Shown here one piece after another: positions 19,617 to 28,600 of a DNA stretch of 64,000 bases (its first letter is position 1; the number at the start of each line of letters is the position of its first letter). The position numbers were made by a program, and so were the translations under genes. The notes beneath the pieces were generated by a model that had not been told where the DNA came from, made no database searches, and worked only from the letters and a program-made list of their open reading frames with translations. The DNA is from UMGS1532 sp045594795 (GTDB lineage: Bacteria > Bacillota > Clostridia > Oscillospirales > Acutalibacteraceae): the NCBI GenBank assembly GCA_045594795.1, contig JAZNZF010000047.1, forward strand, positions 1 through 64,000. Reading direction: 5' to 3'.

Positions 19617-19636
19617 TTTAATGCAAATGCATTAAA
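19617..19636. other. Palindrome in the same spacer
   Basis: TTTAATGCA-AA-TGCATTAAA is a perfect 9-bp inverted repeat. It could be an operator or a further RNA hairpin. Confidence 0.45.
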
Positions 19637-19680
19637 GCAAATAACAATATAACCTCTAACATTTATATTGTGAATTCCCT

Positions 19681-19709
19681 TTTCCCCAACCGAAATGGTT
19701 GGGGAAAAG
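19681..19709 (-). other. Strong GC hairpin just after the 685-aa gene
   Basis: A TTTTCCCCAACC/GGTTGGGGAAAA stem with a short loop starts about 20 bases after the stop codon. No T-run follows on the minus strand, so it is better read as a 3'-end-protecting or partial-termination hairpin that would raise output of the upstream subunit over downstream genes. Confidence 0.65.
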
Positions 19710-19729
19710 GATTATGATAATCTTAAAGA

Positions 19730-21787
19730 TTATTTAGTTGTGCCTTTCATCAAATCGTTATTATCCATTGGGTCGAGTTGTGCGCTTGAAGAGAATTGGA
19801 GATTGAGCTGACCTTCAAGGCGAGCTGCAACACCAATATCACCATTATCAATGATATCACCATCAAGATAAACAAGAGCAGTTACCTTCTGAACAGTGTT
19901 TGCTGAAAGAGCTGTGAGAGCGCAAGATTCATCCATAACGGTTGCTGTATCATCAGTTTTTGCGCCTGTTGTGTTTAACACACCACTAGTAATGTTATAA
20001 TTTTGAAGCACAAGGTCAAGTTTATAGTTATTACCTGTAACAACACCATTACCTAATGTGGCAACACCTAAAATATCAGCTGCGCCGCCTGCGGCTGCAC
20101 CTGTTTTATAAAATACAACTTTGATGCCTTTAGCAATTTCATCAATCTTAGCTTTGGTATATTCACCGTTGATAGTAAAGGTCATATTGCTTCCGCTACC
20201 CTTGATTGCTTCGTTATCGCTATCTTCATAGATACGATTTGCAGCTGCGGTCTGGAGCTGGAGATATGAATCAGCAGCATTTGTACGGAAGAGAAGGTCT
20301 ACAGTATAGCCATAAGTATCAGTAATAGCTTTTTCTGTTCCTGTGGCTGCGCCAGGCGCAGTTTTATTTTCAAGAGCCTTATAAATAATTCCTATTTCAC
20401 CCTTAAGAGGTTCAGATGATGCTGACTGAACGTCAACAGGTCTCTTTAAACCGTCAAGGGTGATGCCTTCTACTACACACTCTGCTACAGCAGGGTCTCT
20501 ATTTGGGAAAGCAAGGGTTGCATTATAAGAACCTGTCATTTCAGCAATATCTGCAAAGATTCCGCTACCGGCATCAAATGTAAAGGTTAAACCACCATTC
20601 ATAGCAGCCTGAGTAACCTTATCAAATGCGTTATCCGTACCGCCTGGATTGTTTTTACCATCTTTAATAGCTTGGATTGTTTCGCCACAAATCAAGATGC
20701 CATCATAGTTAAGTAGTTTACCAACAACGTTTTTAATTTCGCCCCAGGCATAATCTTCATCGCCTTCGCTAATAGCAGCAGCTAATGCAGCTTTAGCAGC
20801 AGTTAAATCAGATGCTATCTGAGCCTGTTTTGTAATAGGATCATTAATTTGAGTTGGTAATGAAGAAATACCGAGTTCACCTTTAATATAAGCAAGAGTT
20901 TCACTTAAAGTTTTTGCCTCAAGTGTTGCAGTAGCAAGTTTCCACTGGTCATCAGTAAGACCACTATCCATACTTGCTAAGAAGAGCATCATAGAAGCTT
21001 TAATAGATTTTGCAATATCAGCATTAGCATCTTCTAATTTAAGGATAAGAGAATTGAGAGCTTCAACACTTTTTGCATCGATAACAACTTCATTGCCACT
21101 ATTCTGGTTTGCAATTGCAAGAGCTGCAAGGTCACCTGAATAGTTGTTGATAGCATATTGAGCAGAAGCAACTGCGCTAACTCTATTGCTTTCGATAGCA
21201 TTTTTATTGTTTCTAACTGCAAACTCACGAGGAGTCATAGAAGATGCGGAACCGATAGCGTTGACACCTGCATAATCAGGAGTATCTTTTGCCATAAAAC
21301 CAGTAGATGATGCGTCCCATTTACCAAGAAGAGTTTGAGCAACTAATTCCATAATACGGCCATCCGAACCATATTTTGGGAACGAAAGAGGAGAGAATAC
21401 ATTTGCAATAGTTGTTCCTGAAGCGTTAAGACGAGCAGGGTACAAAACAATTCCACTCAAGCCATAATCTGAATGGCTAAGATCGATTAAGTTACCCCAA
21501 GTTGTGTTAGCTTCAGTTACATCTTTACCTGCATCTATAGAGTCGCCTTCACCCGAGCCGGGAACAAGACTACCATAAACGGTTTCATATGTACCAAGTG
21601 CGATTTCTAAGTTACCGTTTGCACCAACTGTGGTGGTAATTCCTTTAACTTCTGGTGCGGTAGACAATGTAAACCATGCGTATGTTGATGAAATTGTCAT
21701 AACACAAGCAACTAAAAGCATAGATACTGCTGCCAACAATTTTTTACGAGCTGACTGTATCTCGTTTGAATGTTGTTTATTCATCAT
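19730..21787 (-). CDS. Putative major SipW-type fibre subunit
   Basis: 685 residues. An N-tail with Gln/Ser/Lys is followed by a signal anchor ending SSTYAWFTLSTAPEVKG, a textbook SipW/TasA-type junction. It continues with TTVGANGNLEIALG, then TTWGNLIDLS...YG, IVLYPARLN, YGSDGRIMELV. A helical, Ala-rich middle (about 190-360) follows, and a beta-rich end with ALVYLDG...RLEGQLNLQFSSSAQLDPMDNNDLM. The N- and C-terminal blocks match the first 735 residues of the 1528-aa protein. No cysteine-based anchor or sorting signal is present. Its hairpin-protected 3' end and good GTGAGGT ribosome site suggest it is made in larger amounts than its neighbours, hence 'major'; that is inferred. Confidence 0.8.
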   Translation of the reverse strand: MMNKQHSNEIQSARKKLLAAVSMLLVACVMTISSTYAWFTLSTAPEVKGITTTVGANGNLEIALGTYETVYGSLVPGSGEGDSIDAGKDVTEANTTWGNLIDLSHSDYGLSGIVLYPARLNASGTTIANVFSPLSFPKYGSDGRIMELVAQTLLGKWDASSTGFMAKDTPDYAGVNAIGSASSMTPREFAVRNNKNAIESNRVSAVASAQYAINNYSGDLAALAIANQNSGNEVVIDAKSVEALNSLILKLEDANADIAKSIKASMMLFLASMDSGLTDDQWKLATATLEAKTLSETLAYIKGELGISSLPTQINDPITKQAQIASDLTAAKAALAAAISEGDEDYAWGEIKNVVGKLLNYDGILICGETIQAIKDGKNNPGGTDNAFDKVTQAAMNGGLTFTFDAGSGIFADIAEMTGSYNATLAFPNRDPAVAECVVEGITLDGLKRPVDVQSASSEPLKGEIGIIYKALENKTAPGAATGTEKAITDTYGYTVDLLFRTNAADSYLQLQTAAANRIYEDSDNEAIKGSGSNMTFTINGEYTKAKIDEIAKGIKVVFYKTGAAAGGAADILGVATLGNGVVTGNNYKLDLVLQNYNITSGVLNTTGAKTDDTATVMDESCALTALSANTVQKVTALVYLDGDIIDNGDIGVAARLEGQLNLQFSSSAQLDPMDNNDLMKGTTK

Positions 21788-21890
21788 TTTTTACCTCACT
21801 TTTATTTTTTTTGCGTTTTTTCCCGCCGGAAAATTTATGTTTTTCTGAATATATCGTGTTAGAGCCGACGTATTCAGTTAAAACCAATAA

Positions 21891-22877
21891 TTATTTAGTT
21901 TCTAATAATTCGAAATCCATATGCATTCCTACATGACCTCCAATAAGGTCATTAGTGCAATCAGGATCATCGCCCTCCAACCAGATAACAACGGTATATT
22001 TATGTACTTCATCTTGTTTTACATTAGTAACACTGTTTTTAGCAACAATGTCTTCTTCTATAAAACCTTGGGGAATTAGCCTATAATATGTACGATTATC
22101 TGTTTGGCGGATTATTTCATATTGCTCAGCAGAAAGTCCAGCAGGTATTTCTACATAACCGAAGTGGTTATTATCCTTTGCAGGTATACATTCTGCTTTG
22201 CCTGTTTTTTCGTTTAATTTGGCGTATACCTTTGGCACTCCATCTTCAAAAAGCATAACCCAAACGGCCTTGGAAACATTAAGGCTTTCGGAATTTACAC
22301 AAAGGGAAAAATTATAATCGGCTGTGCCCTCTCCCCTTTTGGCAAGATAAAATGTATGGGCAAAATAGTTGCGGCCATTATGCGAACCATCTATTTCATC
22401 AATATCCTCGGGTAAATCTGCTATTGAAATGCAGGGTGCATCCTCAACAGGAGTGCCATATATACGGGCTGTTGGGTTGGCAAAATCGGCAGTATCGCTA
22501 AGCTCGAAGCCTTGACTAACAAGGCTATTTGAAAGGTTTATAGTGAAATGACCTCTCATTTCAGTTACAAGCGAAATTCCATAAAGTGCCACAAAGGTTA
22601 AAAGCATAGCACCGAGAAGTGCTCCTAAAACGCCTTTGTTCCATAGCCAAAGCCAAAACAATAAGCCCTTGCCTTTATCAAAATAAAGACCCATGCTTGA
22701 AGCAGTTAATTCAAACTCGTGTTTTGAATAAATTTTCTGCTTCTTCATTTCACGCCGCAACTCTTTGCGGCCTTTTTTTATTTCAAGAACTTCTGTTTTA
22801 GTTAACTCAATACTTGCGCGTTTTTTCTTGAATATTCGGTTCTGCCTATCGTGCTTACGGTAGCTATCCTTACTCAT
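21891..22877 (-). CDS. Bitopic membrane protein with extracellular WLEG/DC domain
   Basis: 328 residues. A very basic cytosolic region (1-65, KKxRK-rich, with a helical stretch) is followed by a hydrophobic segment (about 72-108, possibly two close helices). An extracellular beta-rich domain ends in YTVVIWLEGDDPDCTNDLIGGHVGMH and a final strand. The end motif is shared with the 444-aa and 345-aa secreted proteins, so this may be a membrane-retained base subunit of the same fold. The ATG overlaps the stop of the HD-GYP-like gene (ATGA), indicating tight co-translation. The long basic N-tail is absent from the other family members. Confidence 0.72.
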   Translation of the reverse strand: MSKDSYRKHDRQNRIFKKKRASIELTKTEVLEIKKGRKELRREMKKQKIYSKHEFELTASSMGLYFDKGKGLLFWLWLWNKGVLGALLGAMLLTFVALYGISLVTEMRGHFTINLSNSLVSQGFELSDTADFANPTARIYGTPVEDAPCISIADLPEDIDEIDGSHNGRNYFAHTFYLAKRGEGTADYNFSLCVNSESLNVSKAVWVMLFEDGVPKVYAKLNEKTGKAECIPAKDNNHFGYVEIPAGLSAEQYEIIRQTDNRTYYRLIPQGFIEEDIVAKNSVTNVKQDEVHKYTVVIWLEGDDPDCTNDLIGGHVGMHMDFELLETK

Positions 22878-24325
22878 ACCGTTTCAACCCGCTCTCTAAG
22901 CAATGTATCACGAATGAGGGTATCTTCATCAACTAATTCACCGCTTAGGTGACTGCTGATTGCATAGACATCACATTCAGAAAGCCATTTTAAATGCTGA
23001 TGCTCAGCACAAGAGGCAAACACTGTTATGTTGCGGTCTTGCAAAGCGCGAATATCAGAAGCATATATAGGCTGAGCACTGGTTTCAGGCGATAATCTGA
23101 CGTGAGAAAAGCCTAATTCCTTTAGCCTTGCCGGAGAAATTGCTTCGGGATGATATCCATCAATAACAAGTGAAATTCCGTTTCTGAGATAACGCCCTAT
23201 AATTTCAAGAACGCCTTTATTAGCATTGAGAATTATCTCTTCTGGTATTGTTAATAAAAGACGGGATTTATCAACAGGTTGATTTGCAAAAAGCTCTTCA
23301 AAACGTTTTAGATGGCTTTCTTTACCGTAAAATTCGGGAAGCATCTGTAGCATAAGATACTTTAATTTCAACTCGCAATTTTGCATTCTTAAAAGAGTAT
23401 CTGCCGCTTCATATAGGAAATAGAATGACATATCGGTAGTTAATCCCGTTCTTGCGATACGAGGTCCAACTTCCTCTATTCCAAGCTTTTCTCCGCTGTT
23501 TACGGAAAACCAAGGTATTGCTTCATAGGCTTTGATACTTGCTTCAGGCCCTGATGTTAATGCGCGATAAGACAATCCCATAGGGCGCGTTGCTGTTTTC
23601 TTAACCAAAGGTATGGTTTTTGGAAGCTTTAAAGTATAATGAATAAATTTATTATATATACTTTGAAGTTTTGAACGCGATTCTTTAAAAACATTGCATA
23701 AATCAGGTGAAAAAGCTTTGCCACTTTCAGAAAGAATATTTTCATATGCTTCCCCGAATGGATTTTCAGACTTGATTTCAGCAGATAAATGGTCAAACAT
23801 TTTTGCAATACCAACTATCTGCGCAATAGGGCTTATTGAACCCTCTGCCCTGCCTTCAGGATAACCTGTTCCGTCAAATCTTTCCATATGCTGCTGACAG
23901 CTTTCACGAATCATCAGAGAAGGAATATTTTCAATTGTTTCTCCAAAAGCAGATTTGCGCTTATTGCCCAATGTTTTTTCCTGAAGTTCAGCAACTAATC
24001 GACTGCCTTCGGTTGTATATTTCTTATAAAGGGCAATTTCTTCTTCTGTGAAATGCGGTTCAAGTATCTGATATTCCTGAGGAACAAGAGCTTTACCAAG
24101 TTGATGATACATACCGCATTTATATGCCAAATCTGCAAATATCGGTTGCATACGCTCTTTAGCTCCTGCTATATCCATAGCAAAGTTCATTTCACAAGCT
24201 TTTATAAAAAGAGCCTGTGTATACGCTGCTATGCGAACCGACTGCTGACGCACAACAGGGGCGAGGCCTCTAAAGGCCTCTTCCCAAGTTTCGAAAGTTT
24301 TGCGTTTTTCGTTTATATTATTCAC
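22874..24325 (-). CDS. Degenerate HD-GYP plus EAL-like protein
   Basis: 483 residues, cytosolic, starting at GTG after a GAGGAAAA site. Residues about 60-215 follow the HD-GYP pattern: MYHQLGKALVP (72-82) where active enzymes have LHDIGKIGIP, a YTTEG segment, and HMERFDGTGYP (146-156) where they have HHERxDGTGYP. The metal-binding His-Asp pair has become His-Gln and other ligands are changed, so phosphodiesterase activity is doubtful. Residues about 300-475 resemble an EAL domain (ISLVIDGYHPEAISPARLKELGFSHVRL) but lack the EAL catalytic motif. Such double-degenerate proteins usually act as c-di-GMP or protein-binding switches. It is translationally coupled to the bitopic WLEG protein and is likely a regulator of the system. 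Confidence 0.75.
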   Translation of the reverse strand: MNNINEKRKTFETWEEAFRGLAPVVRQQSVRIAAYTQALFIKACEMNFAMDIAGAKERMQPIFADLAYKCGMYHQLGKALVPQEYQILEPHFTEEEIALYKKYTTEGSRLVAELQEKTLGNKRKSAFGETIENIPSLMIRESCQQHMERFDGTGYPEGRAEGSISPIAQIVGIAKMFDHLSAEIKSENPFGEAYENILSESGKAFSPDLCNVFKESRSKLQSIYNKFIHYTLKLPKTIPLVKKTATRPMGLSYRALTSGPEASIKAYEAIPWFSVNSGEKLGIEEVGPRIARTGLTTDMSFYFLYEAADTLLRMQNCELKLKYLMLQMLPEFYGKESHLKRFEELFANQPVDKSRLLLTIPEEIILNANKGVLEIIGRYLRNGISLVIDGYHPEAISPARLKELGFSHVRLSPETSAQPIYASDIRALQDRNITVFASCAEHQHLKWLSECDVYAISSHLSGELVDEDTLIRDTLLRERVETV

Positions 24326-24347
24326 GGTATATTTTCCTCAAATAATA

Positions 24348-25637
24348 TTAGTCTTCGCTGATATCGTAATCAACTAAAGGCATATCATCAGAGAATTTGT
24401 TTTTCTTCTGAATGAAATAGCGTACAGTTAATGCAATAAATCCAACATTAATTACTGCGCTGATGATGAAGAGAATGAGCCAAAGCTTATGGAGCCAGAT
24501 ATTGCAATATGGGTCCTTTGGTTCAACCTGTACTTCTTTTTCTACTTCAACGATTTCGCCTTTTGCTAACTCTTTAAGTTTAGCATTGTATGCATCAAAA
24601 GCTGCAGAAAGATTTTTATAAGCTTGGTTGATTTCTTCTTGATTACCGCTCTTTAATGCGTCTTTTGCGGCTTTTAAAGCTTCAAGAAGTGCTTCCCTTG
24701 CTTCTAAAACATCATCATTTTTCATAGCTTCGCTAATTTCATCAACTAATTTTTCTAATGATTTGTTATCAATTCTAACTAATGAAGAAATAGCATCTTT
24801 AAGTGCACTCGCAGCAGCATCAATCTCACCCTGATTGTCGGAGTTTAATGCAGCGTTGGCTGCATCCAAAGCGCTCTGAAGTTTGCTCCAAGAAGCTGCA
24901 GTGTAATCATCCTTCTTCAAAGTATTAGCAATATCAATCTGTTTGTTAAGCTCTGCTAAATCAACCTTTGAGGTTGTGGTGTTTTTAGAGGAGGAAGGAA
25001 CAACAGCTACAGACGATGTTGCCGGTTTCTTAGAAGATGTTGAAGATGGCTTCTTAGAAGAAGTAGATGGCTTCTTAGAAGATGTTGAAGACGGTTTCTT
25101 AGAAGATGTAGAAGATGGCTTTGATGAAACCGTTGGTTTAGATGAAGATGGCTTCGATGAATCCGAAGGTTTAGAAGATGAAGGGCTTGATGAAACTGTT
25201 TTTTCAATAACTTCAACAGTTATTGTTTTAACAAGACCTTCAGGTCCTTCACCATATTCATTATCACCACGTAAATATGTGAATGTTACCACACATTTAT
25301 CGCCAACTTTAGCATCTGATTTTATAGTTGCTTTAAGGGTTACCTCAATGCTTGTTTTTACTGTGCCGAAGTAAAAGTATCTCGACTCACTAATATTGCC
25401 ACTTGGTGTAATAGAGGGAGTCAAAGATGAAAACAATTCACGGTTACTATATGCAATTTGGCCATCAGAACCGTAGATGTTATCAAGTGAAAATTTAATA
25501 TTTACTGTCTCGCCTGCTGCTTTTTTTACTGTTTGGGAGTCAGGTGTAGCAGCATTTGCTACTACACCGAAACTCATAAAACTTAAAAGTGTTGCAATAA
25601 CGAGAAACGATGAAAATACTTTTTTAAAAATATTCAT
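24348..25637 (-). CDS. Membrane-anchored cohesin-like/FIVAR surface protein
   Basis: 429 residues. A signal peptide (1-30) is followed by a beta-sandwich domain (about 31-145) with cohesin-like cues: AGETVNIKFSLDNI near the start and AKVGDKCVVTFTYL near the end. A low-complexity Ser/Lys/Pro linker (about 146-220) contains repeated SSTSSKKPS units. Two FIVAR-type three-helix repeats follow (about 226-287 and 292-356; ASWSKLQSALDAANAAL and LLEALKAAKDALKSG). A transmembrane helix (about 383-407) precedes an acidic cytosolic tail. It starts 25 bases after a giant dockerin-bearing protein. A cohesin-dockerin pairing between the two is attractive but unproven, because the cohesin match is weak by eye. 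Confidence 0.75.
   Translation of the reverse strand: MNIFKKVFSSFLVIATLLSFMSFGVVANAATPDSQTVKKAAGETVNIKFSLDNIYGSDGQIAYSNRELFSSLTPSITPSGNISESRYFYFGTVKTSIEVTLKATIKSDAKVGDKCVVTFTYLRGDNEYGEGPEGLVKTITVEVIEKTVSSSPSSSKPSDSSKPSSSKPTVSSKPSSTSSKKPSSTSSKKPSTSSKKPSSTSSKKPATSSVAVVPSSSKNTTTSKVDLAELNKQIDIANTLKKDDYTAASWSKLQSALDAANAALNSDNQGEIDAAASALKDAISSLVRIDNKSLEKLVDEISEAMKNDDVLEAREALLEALKAAKDALKSGNQEEINQAYKNLSAAFDAYNAKLKELAKGEIVEVEKEVQVEPKDPYCNIWLHKLWLILFIISAVINVGFIALTVRYFIQKKNKFSDDMPLVDYDISED
24985..25202 (-). repeat. Low-complexity Ser/Lys/Pro linker-coding repeat
   Basis: This DNA contains near-identical 21-36-bp units encoding SSTSSKKPS-type peptides inside the cohesin-like gene. It is a length-variable stalk region by analogy with other surface proteins. 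Confidence 0.7.
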
Positions 25638-25662
25638 TGGTGTTTTCTCCTATTATTAACGA

Positions 25663-28600
25663 TTATTTTGTCTGAGAAACGTATTCGTTTTCAGGCCACA
25701 ATACATACTTGTTTGCAATAACAACTGCATCGCGAGAATTTAGCTTGCCATCGAAATTAACATCCGCCGCAGTAAGTGCAAGTTCGTTTAATGTTATTTG
25801 ATCCATAAATGCAAAGCTAATAAGAACTGTATCACGGGAGTTTGCTTTACCATCGCAGTTAACATCACCAACGATAATTACATTATATGTAACGCTGGTT
25901 TCAACTCCATCTTTGTTCTTTGCCCATACAACAACTGTATCACCTGTGCAAACAAGATCACTATCTGCACGTTTTGTTTGACCGTTGTAATTATAAACGC
26001 TGATTTTGCTTTCAACTGCATTATCAATCGGGAAGTTTACTTTAACAAATTCAGCGGCTGTGAATCCGTCTGGGTTTACATCAAGGAAAATCTGTTTCTT
26101 TGTTGCATCTACTTTAGCACCGCGGATTGTACCGTTTGCTTCAATTCTTGGTGCCGGAATGTTAATATAAGGTAATTTTGCAATTACTTGTTGTGGAACA
26201 AGAATTTCGTTACATACAGAACAACGAGAACCTTCGGTAAGACCGGTTTCTGTTACTGTTGCATCTTTTCCTGGAATAACCTCTGGAGTGTGACCCTTTG
26301 GAGCAAGTGGAGTCTGAGGTTCAAATACTTCATTACATACTTCACAATAAGAACTTGCGGTATAACCCACTTCTGTACAGGTAGGCTCTTTGCCTTCAAC
26401 ATTAACGATTTTGTGTCCTTCAGAAATAATAACCTGAGGAGCAACGTGAACGTGGCCACAGACTGAGCAATATGCGCTTTCTGTATAACCGTTTTCGGTA
26501 CAAGTTGCAGGTTTGCCCGGAACAATTGTTACATTGTGTCCGTTTGGTAATACAACTGATCCTGCTTTTACTATTTCACCACAAACTGAACATTTAGTTC
26601 CGCCGCTTACGCCAGGCTCAGTACAGGTTGGGTCTTTATCGTAAGCCTCTTCGATATGGTGAGCAGGGATTACTTCCTGTTTCTGGAATACGGTTCCGCA
26701 AGCGGTACAATGTAAGCCATCTGTTAAACCGTCTTCGGTACAGGTTGCAGCTTTACCAGGGATAACTTCTGTTGTTCCAACGTGGTTAGTTGCATCCTTA
26801 TAATCGTTTACATAGCTGTCACCGCAGTTTTCACAAGTGTAAACTGTGAATCCTTCTTCAAAACAAGTTGGATCGGTAACAACAGCATTATATTTATGCT
26901 CTAATGCAGGTAATTCAGTAGGTTCTTTACCATCTTGATATTTATGACACTGTTTACACCATACACCTTCTGTGTTACCGGTTTTTCCACAGCTTGGTTC
27001 AACTGCAGGGATAACTTCCCATTCATGCTGATCGCCTTTTAGGCTGAATACGAACCATTCGCCATCTTTGGTGAAATCAACTTTTGAACAGAAGATTGAA
27101 GCATCATTTGTAACGCAAGCAGAAATATCCATATCGGTTTTTAATACTGTTTTGCTATTAGCAAACCAGAATTTATTACCATTGAACTTAATATTTTCTG
27201 CACCTGCGATTGCAAATGAAGCTGCAGGAAGTGTTACATTTTTAGAAAGCTCAACTGCATCATTTACATAGATTGTGCAGCCTTCTTTGATATTGTCTAA
27301 TGCTGTTAAGAAATCATCAGTATTAAGGTAGATAATACCATTCTTATCTTTAACTGTAATTGCTTTTTCTTCAGAGAAGATTTTAAGTGCAACCTGAACA
27401 TATGTATCGTCACTCTTTGCGATGCGATATGCATATGTGTTGAATTCGCCACTAACTTTAAGACCACCTAAAGTTTTATCGTTACCGTTTATCTTAGCAT
27501 ATTCAATAAGAGTTCCGGCAACTTTACGAGCGATTGTGTAATGTGCTTCTGTTTGGATTGCAGTATCTGAAGATAATCCAAGAGTTGAAAGGATACTTGC
27601 AAAACTCTTTGATTTGGTATTCTTCAATGCAGACACAAGCTCTGCGATTGACATTGAATCAATAACCTTCATAAGAGGTTTTGTTGAATTAGAAAGCTGA
27701 TATGCTTTGATTGCGTTAACGATTTCTGTTCTCTCGGCACCGGAAGCATCGTATGCGAGCATTGCAGCGATAATAACAGGATAATCAACGCTTGTTGAGA
27801 GATCGAATTCTACATCAACTTCTAATGAGCCTTCCATACTGAAGCCTTTATCATCATAAGTAATGTCATTGATATCAACTTCAAGTTTATCAAAGTTAGT
27901 AATCTTATCTAATTCACGAAGAATAGCGCTCATTTTATCTTTCTGACCAGCATCAACTTCATCAGATACGAAAACGCTTATTCTATATAATTTCTTGTCA
28001 TCAGAAGATGTTAGATTAAAGGAGAAGAAATCGCCATCTTCTTCATATTGCATATAAGGATTGAATGCTGACTGCTGAATTGTATAACTGATAAGTGCTT
28101 CTTCGTTATCAATAGCATCTGCTAAAGAAGCGAAATCTGTTACATCAGCCATAAACTGAGTTGCAAAAGCAGATGAACCCTTAGAATCAATACATTCAAT
28201 CATCTTGCCGATTAAAACAGAAAGATTATTTAAAGATTCTGTTATATTAAGAAGCTTTGTTTCATAAATTCCGTTATCGTCTACTCTAAGTTCAGAGCAA
28301 GCATAGAAATTCATAATGATTTTTGAGATAAGGTCGGTTGCCATTACCTTAGCTGCAGATTTATCAAGAGATGCATAATCTGTTCCAAGATAAATATCAA
28401 TATTATTATTTTCTTCAACAATATTGAAGCAACCATTTGAAACTATACCATTTTCGAGGTAATAGCCGTTTTCAAGATATTTGGAAATATCTGTTAAGAA
28501 TTTACCGGCTGCGATTTTATAAGAACCACCAGCAACTTTAAGGTCACCAATAACGCTACCGCATTTTTTGGTGTCGAGTGTGCTATCAACGATAACTGCT

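Noticed and set aside
24985..25202. Non-coding tandem repeat
   Set aside because: The periodicity comes from the SSTSSKKPS-type linker within an intact reading frame.
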